A program made the position numbers and the translations under genes. From Olavius sp. associated proteobacterium Delta 1 (lineage in GTDB: Bacteria; Desulfobacterota; Desulfobacteria; Desulfobacterales; JAFDCJ01), in contig CACVKW010001446.1 of NCBI GenBank assembly GCA_902749685.1, positions 1 through 50,638 of the forward strand: DNA of 50,638 bases, given 5' to 3'. The stretch's first letter is position 1. Each line of letters starts with the position of its first letter. The notes beneath the pieces were generated by a model. It was not told where the DNA came from and made no database searches. It was given only the letters and a program-made list of their open reading frames with translations. This document shows, piece by piece, positions 16,657 to 26,040 of the stretch.

Positions 16657-18612
16657 TGCTGGTAGAACTCCATCTACAACCTGGAATATATATAATTCTT
16701 TATTTTTCAAAGGAACCGATCTGTCAAATCTTAGCCAACTGGATTTTTTGAGGTCTTCGAGCTGGTCCTGCCGATAAAAAGAATATTCTAAATTGTCAGA
16801 TACCACCAATCCCACTTTAGCAACCCTGAATTCCCGGAGTTTTTCCCTGAAATCGTCAATGTTCTGCCAACTAAAGCCCAAGGTTCTTATATAGGGATAA
16901 CGGTTTAAAATCGCTTTTTTAGGAACTATCGGTTTCAATGTCCAATGCCATTCCGGGGTTTGAGACCTCTCTTTTCTATAAAACATGCTCAGGCTGATGT
17001 TCGAATTGACCCACACTCGCTCTTCAGGATCAAATTCATCTATAATTTTTTTACATTCTCGATTATACCCAAGCTCCTGGTAATTCCCAATCTGACCGCG
17101 ACTTCCTAAAGATGATGCCATTGCAACCATTGTACTTATAAATATCAATAGGGCCGGAATGGATACCGCAATTGAATAAGCATATTTCCACTTTTTGCTT
17201 ATTCCCCTGAGGGCAGTGACCATTACAGCCAGAATGATTGCATTCAAAAAGATTTTTATTAACAAGCTTTTTGGATCATATACAAACCCCATCGCAATAA
17301 AAAGCGAGGTCCATAAAAGTACCCATGCAGATAGCCGGTTTTCTTTAAGTCCATCCTTGATAAAATACAGAAAAAATAAAACTATCAGAGGAACTATCGG
17401 AAACAGGTGCCGCCCCTTGCTGACATGAAGAAAAAATATAAGTAAATAAACCCAATAAGCGAGAGGAAGAAAAAGATATTCAATCCTGCGGGTCCGACTC
17501 CAGCGGCCAAACATGATCAGCGACATTGCCAAGGACGGCAGCGCGATTATTTTCGGAATACCTACCAGGGAAAAGGTTCGATAAGAAAATATTTTTCCTA
17601 TATACGGTTGTGCCTGATTGGCTATCCATATGAATCCATTCAACAGGTATATCCCAGAAAACTTAATGTATCCGATTAAATTCTCCGGGTAGCCTTCGAC
17701 AGGTAACATATGCAAATTTATGAATGACGAGATACCGCTTAAAGAATTGTAAATCTTCATAGTTTCCGGCCTGAATTGATTAATTGCATATGATCTCTCC
17801 CCGTACTCTATTAGACCAATTATGCTTGGTATAAACATATTTAGGGGAATTAGCCCCGTAAATAACATAAGAATGATGTATACAACGGAGGGTAAAACGG
17901 CGGCAAAGCATCGCAAGATAATTTTTAGTGAAATATTAGATAACGTGCTAGTTGGCCTTTGCTGCCACTCATCCAAAGTGATCCACACAAATAGAGCAGG
18001 CACAAGACAAAAGAATATATATTCCTTGGCATCTAACACGAATAATAAAATCAATCCGAGTACCCACTTATTGTGCCTGCTAATGATTGCGTATATCAAA
18101 AGAAGAACAGCTAAAATCGCCGGCATTTCTCGATGAAACCTGGGCATCGACCAAATAAAGAAATAGTTGCTTGCGACCAGGAAGGCACCGGCGAGGGCCC
18201 ATTCGAAGGACCCGATAAGTTTCCAGAACAACTTGAAGCAAAGCCAAAATGAAACCGTGGCGATTACCACCGAAACAAGGGTTGCCACAAATACAGATTG
18301 ACCGAAAATTAGGAAAAGGAAGGCCGCGGGTAATTTGAACAAAAATCCGTGCAGTCCCACCGCCTCGTTCCCGAACCACGTTCCGGCCCGTAGACATTCA
18401 GCCATGATTGAAGTTTCAAGAAGATAGTAAGCTTCATCGCCCTTGACATCCCTGAAAAAACTCAGAATAAATCCAAGAGCGAAAACAAATACAATTGAAT
18501 ATATAAGCAGACGCTTTTTTGCTGTGGATAGTTTGCCAGCGCGACTTTGCGTTGCCCAATATTCTTCTGAATCGCTAAGACTATTTAATGAACCGTTAAA
18601 TATCATTCTCAT
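16648..18612 (-). CDS. GT39/ArnT-like GT-C membrane glycosyltransferase
   Basis: This large polytopic protein (654 aa from the chosen start) has DVKGDEAYYLLETS at about 56-69. The paired acidic residues D59-E60 are in the first periplasmic loop, as in ArnT/PMT-type GT-C enzymes that use polyprenyl-phosphate sugars. A soluble domain of about 130 residues closes the protein. The ATG at 18612 overlaps the TGA of the upstream GT4 gene (ATGA), so I prefer it to the upstream one at 18648. It could decorate the polysaccharide in the periplasm, perhaps using the lipid-linked sugar made by the GT2 enzyme encoded just beyond its 3' end. Confidence 0.8.
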   Translation of the reverse strand: MRMIFNGSLNSLSDSEEYWATQSRAGKLSTAKKRLLIYSIVFVFALGFILSFFRDVKGDEAYYLLETSIMAECLRAGTWFGNEAVGLHGFLFKLPAAFLFLIFGQSVFVATLVSVVIATVSFWLCFKLFWKLIGSFEWALAGAFLVASNYFFIWSMPRFHREMPAILAVLLLIYAIISRHNKWVLGLILLFVLDAKEYIFFCLVPALFVWITLDEWQQRPTSTLSNISLKIILRCFAAVLPSVVYIILMLFTGLIPLNMFIPSIIGLIEYGERSYAINQFRPETMKIYNSLSGISSFINLHMLPVEGYPENLIGYIKFSGIYLLNGFIWIANQAQPYIGKIFSYRTFSLVGIPKIIALPSLAMSLIMFGRWSRTRRIEYLFLPLAYWVYLLIFFLHVSKGRHLFPIVPLIVLFFLYFIKDGLKENRLSAWVLLWTSLFIAMGFVYDPKSLLIKIFLNAIILAVMVTALRGISKKWKYAYSIAVSIPALLIFISTMVAMASSLGSRGQIGNYQELGYNRECKKIIDEFDPEERVWVNSNISLSMFYRKERSQTPEWHWTLKPIVPKKAILNRYPYIRTLGFSWQNIDDFREKLREFRVAKVGLVVSDNLEYSFYRQDQLEDLKKSSWLRFDRSVPLKNKELYIFQVVDGVLPASN

Positions 18613-19706
18613 TTCAAAGAAATAATCCCTTCGAGTGCGGTTTCCCAAACACGCCGGATCGCCTGCTGCGAATAATTAGACTTAAACAGATTCCGAGTAG
18701 CGACTGCGCCGCGTCTCAGAGATTCGAGCAATTTATGGTTATCGAGAACTTGACCCAATGCTTCTGCTAACTCTCTTTCATTTGATACGTTTACCAATAA
18801 ACCATTTTGTTTATGATGAACAACGCAATTGATATCCCCTGCATCAGGGACCACCACTGGAATACCGCAACTTAAGGCCTCGATCATTGCCATGGGCAAC
18901 CCTTCGCTGTTGCTGGTCAGCACGAAAACCTTGCTTTTACACAAATAGTGTGGCACTTCATTACCCGGAACACGTCCGACAAAAGTGACATTATCATCAA
19001 GTCCCAATTCGTTAACCAGATTTCCAAGAGATTGACGCAGAGGACCGTCGCCCACGATAGCAAGTCGAAGTAAGGAATTCCGGTGTTTCAAGTTTTCAAC
19101 AGCCTTAAGTAGACGATCGACCCGTTTTACCTGAACCAACGACCCGACAAAAATCAGATCATATTCAATGCCGGCATAGCGCGCGATCGGTAGATCCGAG
19201 ACAGAAAAGGCACTGGTCGGATGCAGGATTTTAGACTCTTCAACACCGGCTGCAATCAACCTTTCTTTTGATGTTGCTCCGGAAACAGCGATTCGAGCGG
19301 CAGATCTCAGAATTGAAATCATCCTTCTGGAGTTAATCGCTCTTTCTAAATCCGTCCCAAGAAGCACTAGTACCACCGGAATATTGAATAGTTTCCCGAG
19401 TATCCATCCCATGAGTCCGTGATAGTTTAGATAAAATGCGATAATCACATCCGGTTTTCTAATAACGCACTGCCAAAACGCAACCGGGGCCCGGTATAAA
19501 TCCGTCAGTACCCGACTACGTGCCACAAGGCCCGGAGCAGAAAATGAGGTGACTTTGCGACCCTTAAATTTTTTGCCGCGAACCAGGAGGATATGGGAAA
19601 TATGATCAATATCCTGGATACCGGCAAGTTTCTGGCGGAGCTTAAAATCACTCATGCCACAAAGCAAAAGAACACGTATATCGGATTTGGCGATATTTAA
19701 CGGCAA
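18609..19706 (-). CDS. GT4 glycosyltransferase
   Basis: This 365-aa GT-B enzyme carries FVGSLVQVKRVDRLLKA at the start of the C-terminal domain and the EX7E motif EGLPMAMIE, both typical of retaining GT4 transferases. The start is TTG at 19706: an in-frame TAA lies immediately upstream, GAGAG sits five bases before it, and the first beta strand (DIRVLLLCG) requires this start. The same frame is open above the TAA as a 29-codon ORF, so the protein may once have been longer. It is coupled by ATGA to the downstream GT-C gene. Confidence 0.85.
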   Translation of the reverse strand: MPLNIAKSDIRVLLLCGMSDFKLRQKLAGIQDIDHISHILLVRGKKFKGRKVTSFSAPGLVARSRVLTDLYRAPVAFWQCVIRKPDVIIAFYLNYHGLMGWILGKLFNIPVVLVLLGTDLERAINSRRMISILRSAARIAVSGATSKERLIAAGVEESKILHPTSAFSVSDLPIARYAGIEYDLIFVGSLVQVKRVDRLLKAVENLKHRNSLLRLAIVGDGPLRQSLGNLVNELGLDDNVTFVGRVPGNEVPHYLCKSKVFVLTSNSEGLPMAMIEALSCGIPVVVPDAGDINCVVHHKQNGLLVNVSNERELAEALGQVLDNHKLLESLRRGAVATRNLFKSNYSQQAIRRVWETALEGIISLK

Positions 19707-19796
19707 TTAATCTCTCAGCAACGCATTAAGTTTCTGAGCCACTCCGGCCGGGCAGGAGGTTTTATTCGATATTAAATTCCGCTTGAGCGTTTTCAT
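19707..19796 (-). other. 29-codon open frame in phase with the downstream GT4 gene
   Basis: An ATG at 19796 opens a 29-codon frame (begins MKTLKRNLISNK, ends NALLRD) whose TAA directly abuts the TTG start of the GT4 gene in the same phase. It could be a short leader peptide coupled to the GT4 gene, an N-terminal extension cut off by a nonsense mutation, or chance. No ribosome-binding site is evident. Its codon content gives no decision. Confidence 0.25.
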
Positions 19797-19815
19797 TCTG
19801 ATCACTTTAGCGTGT

Positions 19816-20880
19816 TTAATGTGCAGTAACAGATCTCAAAACAGATTCGATTTTAGGAACAATAAGGTCCCAGGAATATTGCAATGAGGCTTCTCTGCCT
19901 GCCCGGCTATAGCGTGAATGTTGACGCGGATCATTCCAGAGTTGGTTTATGGCCGACTGTAGTTCGTCCGGATCCGAGGGCGGAACCAGCAAACCGTTTT
20001 TTCCACCCTGCAAAAGATCAGTGATGCCGCCGGAGATATCACTGGCAATGATCGGAAGCCCGACCGACATGGCCTCCATGATGACATTGGGAAATCCTTC
20101 GTTTAAAGTAGAAGGCAGAACCAGAACCCGTCCCCGTTGAATCATGGCATCTTTGACCCTGTGAGGTGCAAGTCGGCCGGCAAATTCTACCTTCATGCCT
20201 TTTGCTTGAGCTTCAAGTTGATCCCGTTCAGTTCCATCTCCCACGATGACCAGCGGAATATCCGGCAATTTTTTCATTGCCGCCAGTAAAACGTCTACAC
20301 CTTTATGACGAGCCAGGCTCCCGACAAACAGGACCGAGTCCCCATGAGCTGTTCGGCCATCAGTTTCCTTTCCGTTTGAAATGACGAACGGATCGAGAAA
20401 TCCAAACTTGGATTTCAGGCTATTTTTAATATTTTCCGCTTGCACGATAACCGCATTACTTTTGCTCAACACCCATTTTAACAGATAGTGTCCCCACCAC
20501 TTGGGCTCGATTTGATACCAATCACTACCGCGTATCGACACACAAAAGGGAAGTCCGGTCAATTTTCCCACAACGGCTCCGATCACTCCATTTGGTGTGG
20601 CTCCATAACAAATCAGGACATCCAGATTTCCAGCTTGTTTCCTTAACTTGTAGCTGGTCAGGGCAGTATACGAAGGAAAATTAAAGGGAAAAGGCCAGAA
20701 TTTGGTTCGAACGATAGGAATACCATTAATGTTCTCCTGGGCACTTTGACCGGAAAAGCGTTTGGTAAAAACACATACCTCATGCCCCCTAGATAGTTGT
20801 TGAGCCAGTTCCCATGCCTGGATTTCACTACCGCCAATTTTTAATGGCGGCAGACCCAATACGACAATACCAATTCGCAT
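19816..20880 (-). CDS. GT4 glycosyltransferase
   Basis: This 354-aa GT-B protein starts MRIGIVVLGLPPLKIGGSE, with the Gly-Gly acceptor-loop typical of GT4. It has FVGSLARHKGVDVLLAAM at the second domain and a complete EX7E motif, EGFPNVIME. It is similar in plan to the next GT4 gene downstream but shows low identity by eye. It lies between a flippase and that gene and is expected to extend the lipid-linked oligosaccharide. Donor sugar unknown. Confidence 0.87.
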   Translation of the reverse strand: MRIGIVVLGLPPLKIGGSEIQAWELAQQLSRGHEVCVFTKRFSGQSAQENINGIPIVRTKFWPFPFNFPSYTALTSYKLRKQAGNLDVLICYGATPNGVIGAVVGKLTGLPFCVSIRGSDWYQIEPKWWGHYLLKWVLSKSNAVIVQAENIKNSLKSKFGFLDPFVISNGKETDGRTAHGDSVLFVGSLARHKGVDVLLAAMKKLPDIPLVIVGDGTERDQLEAQAKGMKVEFAGRLAPHRVKDAMIQRGRVLVLPSTLNEGFPNVIMEAMSVGLPIIASDISGGITDLLQGGKNGLLVPPSDPDELQSAINQLWNDPRQHSRYSRAGREASLQYSWDLIVPKIESVLRSVTAH

Positions 20881-20958
20881 AGATAACCCCTGATTCTCAC
20901 CGAATTTGCTATGATTTACTTCAGGGCACTATAGAATTCCAATACCTTAAGGAAAATT

Positions 20959-22413
20959 TCAAGTCACCCGCTTAGCGGGTGGTAGTTGGCTCATAAATAT
21001 CTGCCAAACCTTTCTTACATCTTTTTGATCGGCGCTTAGCAGACTCAGCAATATTACAGAAAGTATGAAAGGCAGACAACTCCAATTCGGAAATCCCATT
21101 GCGTCAAAAAACGGGTAACAACAAAATAAAACCGATGCAAGTAAAAGGCCTAAGAGGGAGGCTTTTTGATAGGGAATTTCATAAAGCGAATGTGCTGCCA
21201 GAAAGGATATTCCGGTGGTCAGGACAATTCCGCCCATATAACCCGCAACAACAGCCCATACACCATAATGATTTACCCCTAACAATAATATTGCAGCATT
21301 CACCACCGCACCCCAAAAAACACTGAAGGAACTCCAAAACGTTTTCTTTGATATGCTGATACCAAATCCCAAAAAAATTCCGGAACAACCGATGATCGAG
21401 GCGACGATAAAAAATGGCACCAATGTGGCTGCAGGGAGATACGATGGTGGTGCAATAATCCTGATAAGGGGTTTGGCAAATAAGATAACAACTCCGCCCA
21501 TCACCAGCATGGCTGATGTGTACATATGAAACACACGGGCATAAAAATCCCGGCTCCCCTCTTTTCCGATTGCTTTCATGGCTTCGGGTTGCCAGATCAG
21601 TTTAAATGCAGAAATAGCCAATGTGATAAACAGGGAAAATTTAAAAGCCAGTGCATAAATTGCTATAGACTCTAATTCAAATCCGGATAGTCGCATTAAA
21701 AACCGGTTTAAATAGGCCTGCGCCCAGCCAAAGAATATGGCGGGTACCAGATACAAACCATATGGCAAGCTTTCACGGAGATTTTCAAATGATATTTTGA
21801 ATAGGATATCCCGCCTGAGGACCATCAGAAGGTAAACTGAGGTCACCGTAGCCCCGATCAATTGCCCCACCAGGACTCCCATAATCCCCCAACGGGCGAT
21901 AACCACCAGTATCACCGCCAGGGTCGTTGTTGTTAGTGTATCTAGTATACCTGCAACGCCGAATTTGAATTTCCAGTCTTTGAATCTTAGTATAACCAGC
22001 AATACTGTCGTCCAGCCTCTGGGTATTAGCGTAAGGCCGATTATCATCACGAGTAGAGTATTATTTTTGACTGAAGGTATAAAATAATTCACAAAATATG
22101 AGGATGACAACAATAACAGAAGACCACCGCATCCTAAAACCAGGGCTAAAAACCACAGATGGCTCGATATAAATTCTTTTAGCTGGTGATTCCGTTCAGC
22201 CTGGTAATAAAAGCGAGAAACACTGGATTCAATTTGAAGCATAAACATCAGAATCATAAACGCCTTCAGGGACAACAAAATATCCAGTGCGCCAAAATCA
22301 CCCTGCGAAAGTGCTCTGAGATAAATCGGCACTAATAATACGGAAATGGTTTTTTGCAGCGCATTGATACCGCCGTAAACAAACATTCCGGAGATAAGAG
22401 ATTTTATTTTCAT
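20959..22413 (-). CDS. Wzx-type oligosaccharide flippase (second copy)
   Basis: This 484-aa membrane protein begins MKIKSLISGMFVYGGINALQ and continues with VPIYLRALSQGDFGALDIL, the pattern of the polysaccharide-export MOP flippases. It has about 14 hydrophobic segments and no soluble domain. It differs clearly from the 428-aa flippase at 11.2-12.5 kb. Its last codons contain a short hairpin (ACCCGC-TTA-GCGGGT, 20966-20980). It neighbours two GT4 genes, so this may be the flippase of a distinct repeat unit. Confidence 0.87.
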   Translation of the reverse strand: MKIKSLISGMFVYGGINALQKTISVLLVPIYLRALSQGDFGALDILLSLKAFMILMFMLQIESSVSRFYYQAERNHQLKEFISSHLWFLALVLGCGGLLLLLSSSYFVNYFIPSVKNNTLLVMIIGLTLIPRGWTTVLLVILRFKDWKFKFGVAGILDTLTTTTLAVILVVIARWGIMGVLVGQLIGATVTSVYLLMVLRRDILFKISFENLRESLPYGLYLVPAIFFGWAQAYLNRFLMRLSGFELESIAIYALAFKFSLFITLAISAFKLIWQPEAMKAIGKEGSRDFYARVFHMYTSAMLVMGGVVILFAKPLIRIIAPPSYLPAATLVPFFIVASIIGCSGIFLGFGISISKKTFWSSFSVFWGAVVNAAILLLGVNHYGVWAVVAGYMGGIVLTTGISFLAAHSLYEIPYQKASLLGLLLASVLFCCYPFFDAMGFPNWSCLPFILSVILLSLLSADQKDVRKVWQIFMSQLPPAKRVT

Positions 22414-22489
22414 GGGAGGACAGAAGAAGGTAAACTACGGATATACGCTTTTATTCATTGCTGGTAATAATATGTACGAAATTCAGGTA

Positions 22490-22825
22490 TTAATTTACCT
22501 GGTATAACAAGTACCGGCCTTTGTCAGTTAAGATTTTCCAATTATCAGGGGGGTTCTTGATGTATTCGGGAAATTTATAAACACCTTCCCAAGGCGGAGG
22601 CAAATTTAATCCTGTTTTGATAAATTCCTGTAAATTGGATTTACTTAAAAGAACACAATCACCTGATTTAATGTGACTAATATTTTCTGGAAGAAATTCA
22701 AAATGGATTGTCTTGGCTCCAACTTGACCATCCCATTTTTCGAATTCGAATTTTTTAACTCGCCTTTTGTAATTTGTATTAAACCGCATTTGCGGTATAA
22801 ATCGTACAGGGATTTTGTGGTTCAT
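22490..22825 (-). pseudogene. C-terminal remnant of a GT-C-like membrane protein
   Basis: This 111-codon frame has no membrane helix. Its frame is open above the ATG for another 16 codons and reads naturally across it (SETKTVYYMNHKIPVRFIP), so the ATG seems internal to a once longer protein. The end (PPPWEGVYKFPE, DKGRYLLYQVN) resembles the periplasmic C-terminal domains of GT39-like GT-C enzymes, as in the two larger GT-C genes of this window. A TGA stands before the open stretch. It is probably a truncated gene; a small independent protein cannot be excluded. Confidence 0.45.
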
Positions 22826-22873
22826 ATAATAAACGGTTTTAGTCTCAGATAAAAAAATATGGCCAAGAAATCA

Positions 22874-24433
22874 TCAATCATGCTTGACCTGGTCAGTGAC
22901 ATTATAGAATTTGTAACGCGCTTTAAAATATGAATAAAAGCTTTCGTCTTTCAACAGCTCGAAATTAGCATCGAAATAGTGATTGAAAATAACTCGAAAA
23001 GTATTTATCGGACTTATGGTTTCGTATAATAAATCGCTTCCATCCGGAGGCAGGTAGCATGCATTGAAAATCCGCATCCTTTCCTTTAATTGATATTCAT
23101 TGGGACGGTACCAGTTGCCCAAAGAAGCATCGTCTTTATAATGGTGAGGACCAAAACTTGAAAGTGTACCGTGGTCGGCTTGTAGAATAATAATTGGAGC
23201 GAGTCTTGATTTTTCCAATAATTCATCGATGAGCTCTTTTACTTTTTTGTTGATAAATATGAGTTGATTGATGTAGGCATCTTTTTCAGCGAACTCATTG
23301 CCAAATACCTCCAGGGTAATTTCAGGCGGCATGTTCCCTTCTCTGTCAAAAACGAATGGCGGATGTGGACTTACTATATGCGCCAGGATAAATTTGGGCC
23401 CTTTAATATTCGGAACCGTTTCCAGTCTGGAAAAGATAAATAGAATTCTATTTTTAATTTCGTTGCCAATTAAATATTTCTTAAGTGACTCAGTAGACCT
23501 CAGCATGGTCATTTTAAATAGAACCATTTGAAATTCATTTCCTAATTGATATCGATATTGCATATCCGCATATTTATTGTTCTCCAGTGGTTTGTGACCC
23601 GAACCAAAATTGATATATTTATAACCCTTTGATTTCAAAAACTTTATAACTTTACCGTTAGCAATCATTTCATTCTTTAAAACACCGGCGTATTTCATGT
23701 CGCTAAAATAGTTGACATATTCCATATTCAGCGAGGAAGATAATGATAGCCCGGTAATGGCATAATTACTAAAGCTTTTATCTGCTATAAAAAATCCCCT
23801 GTCAGTTAAAAACTTTAGAAACTCTGTATTGTCATGGTCATAATAATCTTTTAATGTACTTTTACTCGCATAACCGTCTAAAATAATGTAATAAATATCT
23901 CTCAAAGCCTGAGGCATTACCGTATCCGCATTGCTATTGTCAGCTGAGTTTCCGGTTTCCTGGATATGAGCCGCTAAAGTATCCCTGGTCTGATATTCGT
24001 ATAAAATAATTTTTGATAGGGAAAATAAAACCAAAAAACAGGCAAATAAATTTAGAATCCGACCTAAATTGGTTAAATCTTTTTTGGTTTTTATTGTAAA
24101 GAATATTGAACCGCCAATAAGCAATCCCCATATCGGCAGCAGATAATGATCCTTTCCAACCGTGACGCCCTCTGCGTTTGACGATTCAATAACTCCGGCT
24201 ATATTGCCATACGCAAAAAACAACACAAAAATAACTGATGTTATAATCCCGGCTTTGTGACTGTTTCTGACAATCAGGATAAAAAATAAAAAAATAAATA
24301 TCGAACAGCATAACAATATTGCCGCAGGCAAATAGGTGTCAGATAATAAAGCCTGAGCTATATTATGCGAATAAAGAAACAACACAGGGAATATCGCGAA
24401 CAAAAATGGATGGATGACAAAGTTCTTTTTCAT
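22874..24433 (-). CDS. Membrane sulfatase-like (alkaline phosphatase superfamily) enzyme
   Basis: This 519-aa protein has about five N-terminal membrane helices (to residue 145), then a periplasmic catalytic domain. YYIILDGYAS (LDG 185-187) supplies the first metal-binding Asp. SNYAITGLSLSSSLNM at 222-237 contains the probable nucleophile, T227. SPHPPF at 355-360 and QADHG at 418-422 supply the remaining His/Asp ligands. The architecture recalls LtaS and phosphoethanolamine transferases, so transfer of a phospho-alcohol to a glycan, or hydrolysis of one, is plausible. It is one base from the NoeA-like gene, so the two are co-translated. Confidence 0.8.
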   Translation of the reverse strand: MKKNFVIHPFLFAIFPVLFLYSHNIAQALLSDTYLPAAILLCCSIFIFLFFILIVRNSHKAGIITSVIFVLFFAYGNIAGVIESSNAEGVTVGKDHYLLPIWGLLIGGSIFFTIKTKKDLTNLGRILNLFACFLVLFSLSKIILYEYQTRDTLAAHIQETGNSADNSNADTVMPQALRDIYYIILDGYASKSTLKDYYDHDNTEFLKFLTDRGFFIADKSFSNYAITGLSLSSSLNMEYVNYFSDMKYAGVLKNEMIANGKVIKFLKSKGYKYINFGSGHKPLENNKYADMQYRYQLGNEFQMVLFKMTMLRSTESLKKYLIGNEIKNRILFIFSRLETVPNIKGPKFILAHIVSPHPPFVFDREGNMPPEITLEVFGNEFAEKDAYINQLIFINKKVKELIDELLEKSRLAPIIILQADHGTLSSFGPHHYKDDASLGNWYRPNEYQLKERMRIFNACYLPPDGSDLLYETISPINTFRVIFNHYFDANFELLKDESFYSYFKARYKFYNVTDQVKHD

Positions 24434-24434
24434 G

Positions 24435-25814
24435 TTACTGATACTTATTTATCATGTGATAGAGAATTCTTTTTGATTTTCCAACCGGCATTGAAAATTT
24501 GATTTCAAAGAAGTCGTTGAATTTTTCTTCGAAAACGGCTTGGGTATAATCCGGAAAAACATCTTCTCTGGTAGAGAGAAGCTTTTGGACCTGGGGATCA
24601 GATTTGGGAACAAATTCGATTATCAGGAAATGACAAATCAAGTGAAAAAAGTCAGCGATATCATGCAGTGGAACATTGTTTGAGATAGCCAAATGATGAA
24701 TTAAAGCTAACGCCAGGGCGGCATCTACCGGGCCACGATCCATGAGCGACATCCGCTCCTTATTTTGCCAGCCAATACTGGGACTCGGGTTTGTCAAATC
24801 TATTAGTAAGGGAAGAAGGTTGGCTTCACTCGCGGCAATGCATTCAAGGTAATTTTTCTCTACAGCAGCAGGATCTATATCAAAAGCTATAGTCGGGATG
24901 CCTTTCTGGCCTGCAACACGACTGAAATAGCCGGTATTGGCCCCCAGATCCCAAACCGAATCCGGATTTATTTTGTTTATCGCCTCCGCAACGAATTGTT
25001 TTTTTTGTCGCATGTCTTCATCGGAATATATCGTATCCTCATAATAGTCACCCCACTCGGTATCCCGCGGCTGCCATTTCATTTTATTTATGGCCGCTTC
25101 CAGATTATCAATTAATCCGAGAAATGACCTCCTGCTAAGTTTGGCCTGATCCCTGTCTATTGTTATATCTGCAAAATGTTTTTGGCTTTTGGCATGCAGA
25201 TGAATGTGGGAAAGCAATGAGAAATTGAAACGACTGCGCTTCGGAAGAATAGAGCTTGCCAGATCAAGGGGGACTCCATCAAGATAGATGCGACATAATT
25301 GGCTGAATCGGATATCCTTTAGACTCATTAATGCCAGAGGCGCCAAAAAATGCTGGCAAAACTGCCGGTATGCAACCCACGCTGAACCTTCCTGGTATCT
25401 TTCAAATGACAGCGTGTCGATATATACGACTGCGCCACCCACAAATTGAATATTATAGGCGCTGGCATCCTTAAGGGACATCCCATATTCAAGGGCAATT
25501 TTCTGAATTGCGATCGTTAACAGGGCGGCTGCTTTTAATTGACTGAAACACCATTCATAGGGATAGGAAATAAAGGGTATGCGTTGCGGCTTAATGACTT
25601 TATAGGCATCTGAAGAAGAAGCGAGCTCTAGATTCGACTCTTCGTGGGGTATCAATAGATTGGCATCTGTGAGGATTTGATATAAACCCGAATCCATCAA
25701 ATGGTCATAATCTTCTTTATATATCGTGTTTATCTGTCGATATATCTGATCGTCCTTAAGAAAAATAAATCCGCTTGGATCACGGAAAGAGCCGGACTGT
25801 TTCAAATTAGTCAT
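24435..25814 (-). CDS. NoeA-like SAM methyltransferase with a kinase-like N-terminal region
   Basis: This 459-aa protein has a class I SAM-binding motif, DLGANTGYFSR, at 289-299, and ALALALIHHLAIS further on. The C-terminal half resembles methyltransferases annotated as nodulation protein NoeA. The first 250 residues are not part of a methyltransferase fold. They include D116-ASAY-N121 followed by VVYIDTLSF (D133), laid out like the catalytic loop and metal-binding Asp of protein- or aminoglycoside-kinase-like enzymes. The gene overlaps the small exported-protein gene by eight bases and precedes the sulfatase-like gene by one. The substrate is probably a glycan or its lipid precursor. Confidence 0.75.
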   Translation of the reverse strand: MTNLKQSGSFRDPSGFIFLKDDQIYRQINTIYKEDYDHLMDSGLYQILTDANLLIPHEESNLELASSSDAYKVIKPQRIPFISYPYEWCFSQLKAAALLTIAIQKIALEYGMSLKDASAYNIQFVGGAVVYIDTLSFERYQEGSAWVAYRQFCQHFLAPLALMSLKDIRFSQLCRIYLDGVPLDLASSILPKRSRFNFSLLSHIHLHAKSQKHFADITIDRDQAKLSRRSFLGLIDNLEAAINKMKWQPRDTEWGDYYEDTIYSDEDMRQKKQFVAEAINKINPDSVWDLGANTGYFSRVAGQKGIPTIAFDIDPAAVEKNYLECIAASEANLLPLLIDLTNPSPSIGWQNKERMSLMDRGPVDAALALALIHHLAISNNVPLHDIADFFHLICHFLIIEFVPKSDPQVQKLLSTREDVFPDYTQAVFEEKFNDFFEIKFSMPVGKSKRILYHMINKYQ

Positions 25815-26040
25815 TTTCCTTTCCCGCCAACTGCTTTGAAAACAAATTCTTAAGAAATAGCTTTATCTTGTTCCAAAACAACTTAACGGCAAATAACGCG
25901 CCGAACAAAGCCGCCAAAACCATTTGAAGCATATAACTGCCCGTTCCGGGATCCAGATAAGCATGCGCGGAATGATTACTGTATAGACTGATAACGGCGA
26001 GCCAAAACAGAATCATAGCCAATTGCGATCGATAGAACAT
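25807..26040 (-). CDS. Small exported membrane protein with YLDPGTGSY motif
   Basis: This 77-aa protein has a probable signal sequence (residues 1-27, ending AHA), then YLDPGTGSY at 28-36, a single membrane helix at about 37-56, and a basic tail. Small proteins with a DPGTGS motif after a signal peptide recur beside glycan-modifying genes; I know of no assigned function. It overlaps the zinc-ribbon methyltransferase gene by one base (TAATG) and the NoeA-like gene by eight, so all are translated together. The motif facing the periplasm suggests an accessory subunit of the sulfatase-like enzyme (inference). Confidence 0.75.
   Translation of the reverse strand: MFYRSQLAMILFWLAVISLYSNHSAHAYLDPGTGSYMLQMVLAALFGALFAVKLFWNKIKLFLKNLFSKQLAGKEND

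Noticed and set aside
16640..16690. Bidirectional terminator between the DUF354 gene and the GT-C gene
   Set aside because: The 3' ends overlap and only a 4-bp stem is visible; no credible terminator structure was found.
20966..20980. Hairpin ACCCGC-TTA-GCGGGT as a terminator of the flippase gene
   Set aside because: It lies inside the last codons, has only six base pairs and is not followed by a clear T-run on the minus strand.
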